Origin: Pseudomonas helvetica
GTDB taxonomy: Bacteria > Pseudomonadota > Gammaproteobacteria > Pseudomonadales > Pseudomonadaceae
Assembly (NCBI RefSeq): GCF_039908645.1
Contig: NZ_CP150917.1
Coordinates: forward strand, 5,033,501-5,097,500
Direction of reading: 5' to 3'
Length of the DNA stretch: 64,000 nt
Shown here: in pieces, positions 39,153-48,840 of the stretch
Numbering within the stretch: the stretch's first letter is position 1
Layout of the letters: every line of letters begins with the position of its first letter
Made by a program: the position numbers and the translations under genes
The notes under the pieces: model-generated
The model's database searches: none
Told to the model about the DNA's origin: nothing
Seen by the model: the letters and a program-made list of their open reading frames with translations, nothing else

Positions 39153-39181
39153 AAAAAGCCGCCTGTTATAGGCGGCTTTTT
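39153..39181 (-). terminator. Terminator of lysS
   Basis: A5-GCCGCC pairs with GGCGGC-T5. It starts 12 bases past the lysS stop. Confidence 0.9.
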
Positions 39182-39192
39182 AATTGAAACAT

Positions 39193-40695
39193 TTACGCTT
39201 GCGGCCGCATGTGCGGGAACAGGATCACATCGCGAATCGACGGTGAATTGGTCAGCAGCATCACCAGTCGGTCAATACCGATACCTTCACCGGCAGTCGG
39301 CGGCATGCCGTACTCCAGCGCGCGTACGAAGTCAGCATCGTAGTGCATGGCTTCGTCGTCACCGGCGTCCTTGTCGGCCACCTGAGCCATGAAGCGCTCG
39401 GCCTGGTCTTCCGCGTCGTTCAACTCGGAGTAGGCGTTGGCGATTTCGCGGCCACCGATGAACAGTTCGAAACGGTCGGTGACGTTCGGGTTCTCGTCGT
39501 TGCGGCGTGCCAGCGGCGACACTTCGAACGGGTACTGGGTGATGAAGTGCGGCTGCTCCAGCTTGTGCTCGACCAGCTCTTCGAAAATCATTACCTGCAG
39601 CTTGCCCAGACCTTCGAAGCCCAACACTTTGGCGCCGGCCTTCTTGGCGATGGCGCGGGCCTTGTCGATGTCAGTCAGGTCGTCAGCGGTCAGCTCGGGG
39701 TTGTACTTGAGGATCGAGTCGAACACCGAGAGACGCACGAACGGCTCACCGAAGTGGAACACCTTGTCGCCGTACGGCACGTCGGTGCTGCCCAGAACCA
39801 GCTGCGCCAGTTCGCGGAACAGTTCTTCGGTCAGGTCCATGTTGTCTTCGTAGTCGGCGTGGGCCTGGTAGAACTCCAACATGGTGAATTCAGGATTGTG
39901 ACGAGTCGAAACACCTTCGTTACGGAAGTTGCGGTTGATCTCGAACACTTTCTCGAAACCACCTACCACCAGACGCTTGAGGTACAGCTCCGGCGCGATA
40001 CGCAAGAACATCTGCATATCCAGCGCATTGTGGTGAGTCTCGAACGGCTTGGCCGCCGCACCGCCAGGGATGGTTTGCAGCATCGGCGTTTCGACTTCCA
40101 GGAAGTCGCGCTTCATCAGGAAGCTGCGAATGTGCGCAATCACTTGCGAACGCACGCGGAAGGTCTGGCGCACGTCTTCGTTGACGATCAGGTCAACGTA
40201 ACGCTGGCGATAGCGCTGCTCGGTGTCGGACAGGCCGTGGTGCTTGTCCGGCAACGGGCGCAGGGATTTGGTCAGCAGACGTACGTTGGTCATTTCAACG
40301 TACAGGTCGCCTTTGCCCGAACGGGCCAGGGTGCCTTCGGCGGCGATGATGTCGCCCAGGTCCCAGGTTTTAACGGCGGCCAGGGTTTCTTCGGACAGGG
40401 TTTTACGGTTGACGTAAACCTGAATGCGCCCGGACATGTCCTGGATCACCATGAACGAGCCACGGTTGAGCATGAGACGACCGGCAACCTTGACCGGGAT
40501 CGCAGCCTCTGCCAGCTCTTCCTTGGTTTTGTCCGCGTACTGCTTCTGCAAGTCTTCGCAGTAGGCGTCGCGGCGGAAGTCATTCGGGAAGGCCTGGCCC
40601 TTGGCGCGCTCGGCAGCAAGCTTTTCCTTGCGCAGGGCGATCAGGGAGTTTTCTTCCTGTTGCAGGGCTTGCGGATCGAGTTCTAGGTCGCTCAT
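39193..40695 (-). CDS. lysS: Lysyl-tRNA synthetase (class II)
   Basis: The 500-residue cytosolic enzyme charges tRNA-Lys. An N-terminal OB-fold anticodon domain (about 60-175, [17 protein letters not shown]) precedes the class II core: motif 1 around [10 protein letters not shown], motif 2 [18 protein letters not shown] and motif 3 [12 protein letters not shown]. Length and motifs are complete. It lies downstream of prfB on the same strand, as in E. coli and other gammaproteobacteria. Confidence 0.99.
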   Translation of the reverse strand: MSDLELDPQALQQEENSLIALRKEKLAAERAKGQAFPNDFRRDAYCEDLQKQYADKTKEELAEAAIPVKVAGRLMLNRGSFMVIQDMSGRIQVYVNRKTLSEETLAAVKTWDLGDIIAAEGTLARSGKGDLYVEMTNVRLLTKSLRPLPDKHHGLSDTEQRYRQRYVDLIVNEDVRQTFRVRSQVIAHIRSFLMKRDFLEVETPMLQTIPGGAAAKPFETHHNALDMQMFLRIAPELYLKRLVVGGFEKVFEINRNFRNEGVSTRHNPEFTMLEFYQAHADYEDNMDLTEELFRELAQLVLGSTDVPYGDKVFHFGEPFVRLSVFDSILKYNPELTADDLTDIDKARAIAKKAGAKVLGFEGLGKLQVMIFEELVEHKLEQPHFITQYPFEVSPLARRNDENPNVTDRFELFIGGREIANAYSELNDAEDQAERFMAQVADKDAGDDEAMHYDADFVRALEYGMPPTAGEGIGIDRLVMLLTNSPSIRDVILFPHMRPQA

Positions 40696-40726
40696 GTCTT
40701 TAAATTTTCCATCACAGGTTCGTTGC

Positions 40727-40745
40727 CCCCAGCCTTCGGCTGGGG
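40727..40745 (-). terminator. Small hairpin between prfB and lysS
   Basis: CCCCAGC and GCTGGGG form a 7-base stem with a CTTCG loop. There is no T run, so the two genes may be partly cotranscribed. Confidence 0.45.
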
Positions 40746-40770
40746 TTCGCGGGCAAGCCTCGCTCCTACA
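40746..40770. repeat. Single REP half-element
   Basis: TCGCGGGCAAGCCTCGCTCC followed by TACAG resembles one arm of the GTAGGAGC-GGCTTGCC family, without a partner. Confidence 0.6.
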
Positions 40771-40805
40771 GGGTCGTTGAATCAGTGACCACTGCAGTGC
40801 ATTCG

Positions 40806-41901
40806 TTACAAGCCTTGCTTCAGGCTCGCCACCAGGTATTCGTCGATGTCGCCGTCGAGCACCTTGTCGCAGTCGCTGCGTTCGACGTTAGTACGCAAAT
40901 CCTTGATTCGCGACTGGTCGAGCACATACGAGCGAATCTGGTGACCCCAGCCGATGTCCGACTTGGTGTCTTCCAGGGCTTGGGAAGCAGCGTTGCGTTT
41001 CTGCACTTCCTGCTCGTACAAGCGCGCCCGCAACATTTTCATCGCGGTGTCTTTGTTGGCGTGCTGGGAACGTTCGTTCTGGCAGCTGACCACGGTGTTG
41101 GTCGGTACGTGGGTGATACGTACGGCCGAGTCGGTGGTGTTTACGTGCTGACCACCGGCGCCCGAGGAGCGGTAGGTGTCGATGCGCAGGTCCGACGGGT
41201 TGATGTCGATTTCGATGTTGTCATCGATTTCCGGCGACACGAACACGGCCGAGAACGAGGTATGGCGACGGTTACCGGAGTCGTACGGGCTCTTGCGCAC
41301 CAGACGGTGCACGCCGATCTCGGTCCGCAGCCAGCCAAAGGCGTATTCACCCTTGATGTGCACGGTTGCGCCCTTGATCCCGGCGACTTCACCGGCGGAG
41401 AGCTCCATGATGGTCGCGTCGAAACCGCGTTTGTCCGCCCAGCGCAGGTACATGCGCAGCAGGATGTTGGCCCAGTCCTGGGCCTCGGTACCGCCGGAGC
41501 CGGCCTGGATATCCAGGTAGGCGTTGTTGGCGTCCATCTCACCGCTGAACATGCGACGGAATTCGAGTTTTTCCAGGGCCTCGCGCAGACGCTCGACTTC
41601 GGCAGCGACGTCATCGACGGCAGCCTGGTCTTCTTCCTCTGCGGACATCAGCAGCAGGTCTTTGGCGTCGGCAAGGCCGCTGTGCATCTGGTCGAGGGTT
41701 TCGACGATCTGCGCCAGCAGGGACCGCTCGCGGCCCAGTTCCTGAGCGTACGACGGGTTGTTCCAGACATTCGGATCTTCAAGCTCGCGATTGACTTCGG
41801 TCAGACGCTCATGCTTTTGATCGTAGTCAAAGATACCCCCGAATAGTTTCGGAGCGCTCGGACAGGTCCTTGATACTGTTAAGGATCGGGTTGATTTCCA
41901 T
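40806..41901 (-). CDS. prfB: Peptide chain release factor 2 with programmed +1 frameshift
   Basis: The 364-residue factor terminates translation at UGA and UAA. The first 24 codons ([13 protein letters not shown]...RGYL) end at an in-frame TGA; reading resumes in the +1 frame (DYDQKHERL) and continues to 40806. The peptidyl-hydrolysis GGQ motif is in [10 protein letters not shown]. The stop-codon recognition tripeptide, SPF in E. coli, reads SPY here (KSPYDSG). The frameshift arrangement is the usual autoregulatory device: low RF2 raises frameshifting. lysS follows downstream. Confidence 0.97.
41826..41841 (-). other. prfB programmed frameshift site
   Basis: On the minus strand CGGGGGTATCTTTGAC matches the classic RF2 slip site: an SD-like GGGGG, then TAT, then CTT-TGA-C. 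Slippage of the CTT codon by one base gives GAC (Asp). Confidence 0.95.
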
Positions 41902-42007
41902 GGCGGGCAGCACTCGTTGGCGAACTTTTGAAAGCCGGCGAGTATAACGTAATCACGCTGTCACGGCAGCCCGCCTGGCGGCTTTAACGGCGAATGAACG
42001 TGCGGGT

Positions 42008-43009
42008 TCATTCGATGCCGACCTGATTGCGTCCATTGTTCTTCGCCAGGTACAACCCCTTGTCCGCCGCCGAGATCAATTGACGGTAATCACTGCCCGG
42101 CTGCGGGGTGATGGTCGAGAGGCCGATGCTGATGGTCAGGCTCGCACCTTCGGCCGGTACAACATGCGGGATGTTCATTCCGGCCACGGTCTGCCGGAGT
42201 TTTTCCGCGACCAGGCGTGCCCCGCCCGGCGAGGTATTGGGCAATACCAGGACGAACTCTTCACCGCCATAACGCGCCGGCAGATCGGAAGGCCGGCTGC
42301 TGGCATCGCGGATCGCCGTGGCGACTTTGCGCAGGGCTTCGTCGCCTTCCAGATGGCCGAAGCTGTCGTTGTACAACTTGAAATAGTCGACATCGATCAT
42401 CAACAGCGACAGTTGCGCCTGGTCACGCATGGCCCGACGCCATTCCAACTCAAGGTATTCGTCGAAATGGCGACGGTTAGACAGCCCGGTCAGGCCATCG
42501 GAGTTCATCAGGCGTTGCAGCACCAGGTTGGTGTCGAGCAACTGTTGTTGACTGACCCGCAGCGCCCGATAGGCCGCATCGCGCTGGATCAGGGTCATGT
42601 AGGAGCGCGAGTGATAACGAATGCGCGCGACCAGTTCGATGTTGTCCGGCAGCTTGACCAGGTAATCGTTGGCCCCTGCAGCAAACGCCGCGCTCTTGAT
42701 CAGCGGGTCTTCCTTGGTCGACAGCACAATGATCGGAATGTCCTTGGTCGCCGGGTGGTTGCGGTATTCGCGCACCAGCGACAGGCCGTCCAGACCGGGC
42801 ATGACCAGGTCCTGCAGGATCACCGTCGGCTTGATGCGAATCGCCTGGGCGATGGCCTGGTGCGGATCGGCGCAGAAATGGAAGTCGATGTTCTCCTCGT
42901 TCGCCAGCCCGCGGCGCACGGCTTCGCCGATCATCGCCTGGTCGTCGACCAGCAGCACCATCGCGGCGTTCTCATCGGTTTTAAAGGCGTCGAGCTGTAA
43001 ATCATCCAT
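42008..43009 (-). CDS. wspR: Diguanylate cyclase response regulator WspR
   Basis: The 333-residue cytosolic protein joins a receiver domain (acceptor Asp67 in [10 protein letters not shown]) by a coiled stalk to a GGDEF domain. The active site reads GGEEF (248-252) and the inhibitory c-di-GMP site RxxD is present at 239-242 (RPSD). It makes c-di-GMP when phosphorylated by WspE, promoting matrix production and wrinkly-spreader colonies. It lies 42 bases after wspF on the same strand. Confidence 0.97.
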   Translation of the reverse strand: MDDLQLDAFKTDENAAMVLLVDDQAMIGEAVRRGLANEENIDFHFCADPHQAIAQAIRIKPTVILQDLVMPGLDGLSLVREYRNHPATKDIPIIVLSTKEDPLIKSAAFAAGANDYLVKLPDNIELVARIRYHSRSYMTLIQRDAAYRALRVSQQQLLDTNLVLQRLMNSDGLTGLSNRRHFDEYLELEWRRAMRDQAQLSLLMIDVDYFKLYNDSFGHLEGDEALRKVATAIRDASSRPSDLPARYGGEEFVLVLPNTSPGGARLVAEKLRQTVAGMNIPHVVPAEGASLTISIGLSTITPQPGSDYRQLISAADKGLYLAKNNGRNQVGIE

Positions 43010-43051
43010 GTGCGGGCACCTGAATAAGGCAAGTACAGCTGCAATGATGAG

Positions 43052-44062
43052 TCATTTTGCAAAGATCTCCAGCAATCGTGGCGCTATCTTGTCCAACGGG
43101 TGAATTTCTACAGCGGCGTCGATGGCGGCGGCCGCTTTCGGCATGCCATATACCGCACTGCTGCGCTGATCCTGAGCAATGGTCAAGTAGCCTTGCTGGC
43201 GCATCGATTTAAGTCCCTGGGCGCCATCGCGCCCCATGCCGGTCAGCAGCACACCGACTGCATCTCCGTTCCAATAAGTGGCCACGCTTTCAAAAAAAAC
43301 GTCGATCGAGGGTCGATAGATCTCGTTGACCGGCTCGGCGGTGTAGGCCAGCGTACCGTTCTTCAATAAACGAATGTGGTGATTGGTGCCCGCCAGCAAC
43401 ACCGTCCCGCTTTGCGGCGGCTCGCCTTCCTGAGCCAGGCGCACGTCCAGACCGCTGGCGCTGCCGAGCCATTCAGCCATGCCGGCCGCGAACACCTGGT
43501 CAACGTGCTGGACCAGCACGATGGCCGGCGCAAAATCGCGCGGCAGGGCCTTGAGCAAGACTTCCAGCGCCGCCGGCCCGCCAGCAGAAGAACCGATGGC
43601 CACCAGGCTCTGGCGTTGCCCGAGAACACGAGGAAGGGCCGGCGCCGATTGCACACGGTTACCGCGCTCGCCGATCAGCCAGCCGATATTCATGATCTTG
43701 CGCAGCAGCGGCGCTGCGGCTTCTTTCGGATCGCCCGCGCCGAGGGCCGGGGTATCGACCACATCCAGCGCGCCGTGGCCCATGGCCTCGAACACCCGAT
43801 GGACATTCTGCTGTCGGTCCACCGTGACGATAACAATAGCGCACGGGGTCTCGGCCATGATCCGGCGTGTTGCTTCGACGCCATCCATGACCGGCATGAT
43901 CAGGTCCATCAGGATCAGGTCCGGGGTGAACTCGGCGCAACGTTGCACCGCCTCGGCGCCATTACGGGCGACCCAGACCACCTCGTGCGCCGGCTCGAAG
44001 GCCAAGGCTCGACGCAGGGCCTCCACGGCCATGGGCATATCGTTGACGATAGCGATCTTCAT
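43052..44062 (-). CDS. wspF: CheB-type methylesterase WspF
   Basis: The 336-residue protein has a receiver domain (acceptor Asp53 in ILMDLIMPVMDG) and a C-terminal methylesterase with catalytic Ser in AIGSSAGGP (about 158), His186 in VQHVDQ and Asp279 in GMGRDGAQ. It demethylates WspA and so damps the pathway; loss-of-function mutations here are a classic cause of wrinkly-spreader types in P. fluorescens. This copy is intact. It overlaps wspE by 4 bases. Confidence 0.97.
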   Translation of the reverse strand: MKIAIVNDMPMAVEALRRALAFEPAHEVVWVARNGAEAVQRCAEFTPDLILMDLIMPVMDGVEATRRIMAETPCAIVIVTVDRQQNVHRVFEAMGHGALDVVDTPALGAGDPKEAAAPLLRKIMNIGWLIGERGNRVQSAPALPRVLGQRQSLVAIGSSAGGPAALEVLLKALPRDFAPAIVLVQHVDQVFAAGMAEWLGSASGLDVRLAQEGEPPQSGTVLLAGTNHHIRLLKNGTLAYTAEPVNEIYRPSIDVFFESVATYWNGDAVGVLLTGMGRDGAQGLKSMRQQGYLTIAQDQRSSAVYGMPKAAAAIDAAVEIHPLDKIAPRLLEIFAK

Positions 44063-46353
44063 GCTCGCGCTCCTCCTATGAGCTCAACCACTGCATCGAG
44101 CAGTGCATCGTCATGAAAGCTGGCCTTGGCTAGATAGTAGTCGGCTCCAGCGTCCAGCCCACGACGACGGTCTTCTTCACGATCCTTGTAGGACACCACC
44201 ATCACCGGCAGCGATTGCAGCCGATTGTCACGGCGCAACAATGAAACCAGCTCGATCCCATCCATGCGCGGCATATCAATATCGGTAATCAGCAGGTCGA
44301 ATTCCTCGGCACGCAGTGCGTTCCAGCCGTCCATGCCGTCAACCGCTACGGCCACGTCATAACCCCGATTGAGCAGCAGCTTGCGTTGCAACTCACGAAC
44401 CGTCAGTGAGTCATCGACCACCAGAATACGTTTACGCGCGACGATGGCGGCCTGTTGGCTGTGCCGGGCGATCCGTTCCAGGCGACCGGTATTGAGCAGT
44501 TTGTCCACCGAGCGGAGCAGGTCTTCGACGTCGACGATCAACACCACCGACCCGTCATCGAGCAAGGCCCCGGCAGAAATGTCCTGAACCTTGCCCAGCC
44601 GCTCATCCAGCGGCAGCACCACCAACGTGCGCTCGCCGATAAAACGCTCGACGGCCACACCGTACACCGTGTCGCGGTCACGGATGACCACGACTTTAAG
44701 GGTCGCCGGGCTGTTCTGACTCGCCGGGCGATTGAGCAGCTGGCTGGCCGCGACGAGGCCAACGTGTCGACCTTCGTGCCAGAAGTGCTGACGACCTTCC
44801 ACCTGGACGATGTCGTCCGCTGCCAAATCGCACATGCGCTCGATGTGCGCCAGTGGAAAGGCATACGCCTCCTCGCCCACTTCCACCACCAGACTGCGCA
44901 CCACCGACAACGTCAACGGCACCTCAAGCTGGAAACGACTGCCCTCGCCGGCCTTCTGTTCCAGCACCACAGCGCCGCGTAACTGGCGGACCATGTGCTG
45001 AACCGCATCCAGGCCTACGCCACGCCCGGACACCTCGGTAACTTTGTCGCGCAGGCTGAAGCCCGGCAGGAAGAGGAACGTCAGCAGCTCTTCTTCGCTC
45101 AACTGCGCCGCGGTCTCGGCCGGCGACAATTGACGTTCGACGATACTGGCGCGCACTTGTTCCAGGTCCACGCCATGGCCATCGTCGCTCAATTCCAGCA
45201 ACAGCAGCCCGGCCTGGTTGGACGCGCGCAAGCGAATCAGCCCTTCGGCAGGCTTGCCGGCCAGCAGGCGTTGCTCGGGTGTTTCGATGCCGTGGTCTAC
45301 CGCATTGCGCAACAAATGGGTCAGCGGCGCTTCGAGCTTCTCCAACACATCGCGGTCGACCTGGGTCTTTTCACCCTCGATTTCCAGCCGCACCTGCTTG
45401 CCCAGACTACGTCCCAGATCGCGAACCATTCGCGCCTGCCCGGTCAGCACATCGGCAAACGGCCGCATGCGACAGGCCAGCGCCGTGTCATACAGCACCT
45501 GAGCGCGCTGACTCGCCTGCCAGGCAAACTCATCAAGCTCAGCGGTTTTCTCAGCCAGCAACTGCTGCGATTCGGCCAACAGCCGCCGCGCATCGCCGAG
45601 CGCCTCCAGGGCTTCAAGGCCCAGGTCATGCCCCTTGAGGTGCACGTTGAGGTTTTCCAGGGCGCGCAGACTGTTGCTCTGCGTGCGTTTGAGACGCTGC
45701 ATTGTTGCCAGGTAAGGCTTGAGACGCAGGGTTTCCACCAGCGACTTGCTCGACAGATCGAGCAGACTGTTCAAGCGCTCGGCGGTCACCCGCAACACCC
45801 GCTCGCCACCTTCGGTGACGCGCTTGGCTTTACGCGACGCCTCGACCGAAGCCGCCAGCGACGACTCGAGTTCCGACACCAGGTCCGGCGGCTCGACGTG
45901 CGGTGCCGGTGGCTCGGACGGCAATGAGGGCTGTGCCACGGCAGGTGCTGCAACCGCCGCCAATGGATCGAGCAAACGCCCCATCAGCGCCACGTAGGCT
46001 TCGATATCGCCCGGCCCCACGTTGGCACTGCCTGGCGTGGCGATGCGCATCAGCAAGTCCGTGCCTTGCAGCAGCGCATCAATGTGTTCGGGGCGCAGAA
46101 AAAGTCGACCCTCCTGCGCGCTGACCAGGCAATCTTCCATCACATGAGAAACGCTGACTCCGGCATCCACACCGACGATCCGCGCCGCGCCCTTGAGCGA
46201 ATGCGCGGCGCGCATGCAGGCTTCCAGCTGATCGGCCTGGGTCGGGTCACGTTCCAGCGCCAGCAACCCGGCGCTGAGCACCTGGGTCTGGGCCTCGGCT
46301 TCAAGACTGAAGAGTTCCAGCAATGACGCGTCGCGCATTTGATCGGGGGTCAT
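44059..46353 (-). CDS. wspE: Hybrid CheA-type histidine kinase WspE
   Basis: The 764-residue kinase has an Hpt domain (His51 in AAHSLKGAARIVG), a dimerisation and ATPase region (LRNAVDHGIETPEQR; GRGVGLDAVQHMV), a CheW-like regulatory domain (about 510-620) and a C-terminal receiver (about 640-755, RILVVDDSLTVRE, acceptor Asp in LLITDIDMP). It passes phosphate to WspR and WspF. It overlaps wspD and wspF by 4 bases each. Confidence 0.97.
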   Translation of the reverse strand: MTPDQMRDASLLELFSLEAEAQTQVLSAGLLALERDPTQADQLEACMRAAHSLKGAARIVGVDAGVSVSHVMEDCLVSAQEGRLFLRPEHIDALLQGTDLLMRIATPGSANVGPGDIEAYVALMGRLLDPLAAVAAPAVAQPSLPSEPPAPHVEPPDLVSELESSLAASVEASRKAKRVTEGGERVLRVTAERLNSLLDLSSKSLVETLRLKPYLATMQRLKRTQSNSLRALENLNVHLKGHDLGLEALEALGDARRLLAESQQLLAEKTAELDEFAWQASQRAQVLYDTALACRMRPFADVLTGQARMVRDLGRSLGKQVRLEIEGEKTQVDRDVLEKLEAPLTHLLRNAVDHGIETPEQRLLAGKPAEGLIRLRASNQAGLLLLELSDDGHGVDLEQVRASIVERQLSPAETAAQLSEEELLTFLFLPGFSLRDKVTEVSGRGVGLDAVQHMVRQLRGAVVLEQKAGEGSRFQLEVPLTLSVVRSLVVEVGEEAYAFPLAHIERMCDLAADDIVQVEGRQHFWHEGRHVGLVAASQLLNRPASQNSPATLKVVVIRDRDTVYGVAVERFIGERTLVVLPLDERLGKVQDISAGALLDDGSVVLIVDVEDLLRSVDKLLNTGRLERIARHSQQAAIVARKRILVVDDSLTVRELQRKLLLNRGYDVAVAVDGMDGWNALRAEEFDLLITDIDMPRMDGIELVSLLRRDNRLQSLPVMVVSYKDREEDRRRGLDAGADYYLAKASFHDDALLDAVVELIGGARA

Positions 46354-47033
46354 GTCAGGCTCCGGGTCACGGCGGACAGCACCTGTTCTTCATCCAGCCA
46401 GCGCAGGCTGCGACCTCTGAATTGCAGGACGCCACGGGTGTACTTGGCACTGGCCTGCTCACCTGAGCGGGACGCGGCATCGAGAATCCGCTCATCAATG
46501 GCATGAATCCCGTCCACCTCATCCACCGGCACCACCACCGGGCCGCCGTGAGCAGCAATGATCAACATGCGCGGCATGATCCGCACGCCAGAGGCAACAC
46601 CGGTGGTCGCTTCCAGCCCGAGCAATTCCACCAGCGACAGGCACGCCACCAGCGCGCCACGCACATTCGCCACCCCCAGCAGCGCCCGCGAACGCTGATG
46701 CGGCAGCGAATGAATCGCCTGCATCGGTGCCACTTCCACCAGGCTGCGGGTGGCCAGGGCGAGCCATTCTTCGCCGAGGCGGAACATCAACAGCGAGCGC
46801 GTGACCACGTCCGTTTCAACGGCAGTGGACACTTGCGCGCGGTCGTCCTGCTGCAAGGCATAGCGATCCAGCAAACGTGTCGCCGCCGCGGAATACACCG
46901 CGCAATTGCGACAGTGAATATGCTCGATCAGCAGCGGGCAGGACTTGTCGCCGTGGATACCGATACGGTTCCAGCAGTCGTCGATAGCCTGGGCATCTGC
47001 ATGGGTCACGTTCAGCGAAACAGTACCGGTCAT
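46350..47033 (-). CDS. wspD: CheW-type coupling protein WspD
   Basis: The 227-residue protein has an N-terminal stretch of about 75 residues, with CPLLIEHIHCRNCAVY holding clustered Cys and His that might bind a metal, and then a CheW domain (LMFRLGEEWLALATRSLVEV; VANVRGALVACLSL). It couples the receptor WspA to the kinase WspE. ATGA-type overlaps link it to wspC and wspE. Confidence 0.95.
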   Translation of the reverse strand: MTGTVSLNVTHADAQAIDDCWNRIGIHGDKSCPLLIEHIHCRNCAVYSAAATRLLDRYALQQDDRAQVSTAVETDVVTRSLLMFRLGEEWLALATRSLVEVAPMQAIHSLPHQRSRALLGVANVRGALVACLSLVELLGLEATTGVASGVRIMPRMLIIAAHGGPVVVPVDEVDGIHAIDERILDAASRSGEQASAKYTRGVLQFRGRSLRWLDEEQVLSAVTRSLT

Positions 47034-48307
47034 CGTTTACGCTCACTGTCAGCGGTGCGCTCATTACGAGCAGCGCGTTGCTGCAATCGACGGGCACCGG
47101 ACGCATCCCCCTGGGACGCCAGTAACACCGACAGGTGCATCAGTGCTTCGGGATGCTGCGGTTGCAAATACAGTGCCTTGCGATAAAAACCCTGGGCTTC
47201 CAGCACGTTGCCGGCGACATCACTGAGCAGCCCCAGCCAGTAAAACACCTGCGCCACCGGCTCATGGTGGCGCAGGTATTCCTCACAGGCGGCCTGAGCT
47301 TCGAGGCTTTTACCTTCGTTGGCCAGGGCTGCAATGCTTGCCAGCAGCGTTGCCGCATCGGTATTCGGCGCTTTCTCAAGGCTCGCACGCGGCGCCGGTG
47401 CAACAACGGCAAACGGTCGGCTGCGCACTGGCGGTAGTGAAACGCTGCGCAGCGGCAAACTCACCGGCAACGGCGGTGCACTAAACACGGAGGGCGGCGC
47501 AGGTTCAGGCTCGCTGTGACGGCTGAAAGCGAAGGATTGTGGGATACCGATCGAACGCATCCCCAGATGCCCCAGCAAACTGCCTTCGGCCGGGCCGATA
47601 AACAGCACGCCCTCTACATGAGTCAGGCGCTTGAGCACCTGGAGAACCTGTTGCTGGGTAGGCTGATCGAAATAGATCAGCAGGTTGCGACAAAACACAA
47701 AGTCATAGGCTGGCTCATTGGCCAGCAAGGTCGGGTCCAGCAGGTTGCCCACCTGCAAACGCACCTGTTCGCGCACCCGCTCGCTGACGCGATAGCCGTC
47801 GTCTTCGGTGCTGAAGTAGCGCTCGCGGAAATCGGTTTGCTGCCCACGAAAGGAGTTCTTGCCGTACAGCGCATGCTTGGCCCGTTCGACCGACAGCGGG
47901 CTGACGTCCACCCCGTCGACCTTGAACTGGTGCGGCGCAAGCCCGCCATCGAATAGCGCCATGGCAATCGAATACGGTTCTTCGCCAGTCGAGCACGGCA
48001 GGCTGAGAATCCGCAGCGCGCGCATACCCTTGATCTCCGCCAGGCGCTTGAGCGCCAGCCTGGCCAGCGTGGCAAAGGATTCCGGGTAACGGAAAAACCA
48101 GGTTTCCGGGACGATCACGCCTTCGATCAGCGCCTGTTGTTCGTCTGCCGAGACTTGCAGCCGCAACCAGTACTCATCAGCCGTTTTCACCTGCTGCGCA
48201 GTCATGCGCTGGCGCACGGCCCGCTCGATGATCGCTGGGCCGACGGAGTTCACGTCCAGACCGATACGTTCTTTGAGGAAGTCGAAAAAGCGCTGATCAC
48301 TGCTCAT
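47030..48307 (-). CDS. wspC: CheR-type methyltransferase with TPR tail, WspC
   Basis: The 425-residue protein methylates glutamates of WspA with SAM. The CheR domain (about 1-270) shows LSLPCSTGEEPYSIAM for SAM binding and DFVFCRNLLIYFD. A Pro-rich linker (about 275-320) leads to tetratricopeptide repeats (about 330-415, VFYWLGLLSDVAGNVLEAQG). This layout is typical of WspC. It overlaps wspB and wspD by 4 bases each. Confidence 0.96.
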   Translation of the reverse strand: MSSDQRFFDFLKERIGLDVNSVGPAIIERAVRQRMTAQQVKTADEYWLRLQVSADEQQALIEGVIVPETWFFRYPESFATLARLALKRLAEIKGMRALRILSLPCSTGEEPYSIAMALFDGGLAPHQFKVDGVDVSPLSVERAKHALYGKNSFRGQQTDFRERYFSTEDDGYRVSERVREQVRLQVGNLLDPTLLANEPAYDFVFCRNLLIYFDQPTQQQVLQVLKRLTHVEGVLFIGPAEGSLLGHLGMRSIGIPQSFAFSRHSEPEPAPPSVFSAPPLPVSLPLRSVSLPPVRSRPFAVVAPAPRASLEKAPNTDAATLLASIAALANEGKSLEAQAACEEYLRHHEPVAQVFYWLGLLSDVAGNVLEAQGFYRKALYLQPQHPEALMHLSVLLASQGDASGARRLQQRAARNERTADSERKR

Positions 48308-48840
48308 GGGCGCTCCTCAAGCATCGCCAGGTCCAGCGGCGGCGACGGGAACAGCAGCGCTCGTACCTGGGCATCCAGCAAGTCTGCGACACGCACCCAT
48401 TGCAGCAGGCCTTGCGCGTCTTCACGCACCGGCCCCAAATACGGCGCCTGACGGTTATCCAGGCCATAGGGCTGGAAGTCCGCCGGGTTGCAACGCAGGG
48501 TGTCGGTGGCCTGCTCAAGAATCAGCCCGAGCAATTGCCCGGGCGTGGCGTCATCCGGCTGATAATGCACCAGCACCAATCGGGTGCTGGTGCGCGCCTG
48601 GGCCGGCTGACCGAACGCCAGCTCGCCGACATCGATTACCGGCACCACCGCGCCGCGATAGGCAAACACCCCCGCGACCCATGAAGGCGTCCCGGCAATC
48701 GGTTTGAGCGGCAGGCGCGGCAGCACTTCGGCCACTTCAATGGCTTGCAATGCATAACGCTCGTCACCGATACGAAACACCAGAAACAATGACTGCCTGG
48801 GCGCCATGCCTGCGCCGCGTTTCGCCACGAGTTCGCTCAT
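48304..48840 (-). CDS. wspB: CheW-type coupling protein WspB
   Basis: The 178-residue protein is a single CheW domain (FLVFRIGDERYALQAIEVAEVLP; AGVFAYRGAVVPVIDVGEL). It links WspA to WspE alongside WspD. It begins one base into the wspA stop and overlaps wspC by 4 bases. Confidence 0.95.
   Translation of the reverse strand: MSELVAKRGAGMAPRQSLFLVFRIGDERYALQAIEVAEVLPRLPLKPIAGTPSWVAGVFAYRGAVVPVIDVGELAFGQPAQARTSTRLVLVHYQPDDATPGQLLGLILEQATDTLRCNPADFQPYGLDNRQAPYLGPVREDAQGLLQWVRVADLLDAQVRALLFPSPPLDLAMLEERP

Noticed and set aside
39343..40686. A long open frame antisense to lysS
   Set aside because: lysS carries all class II synthetase motifs; the antisense product resembles nothing.
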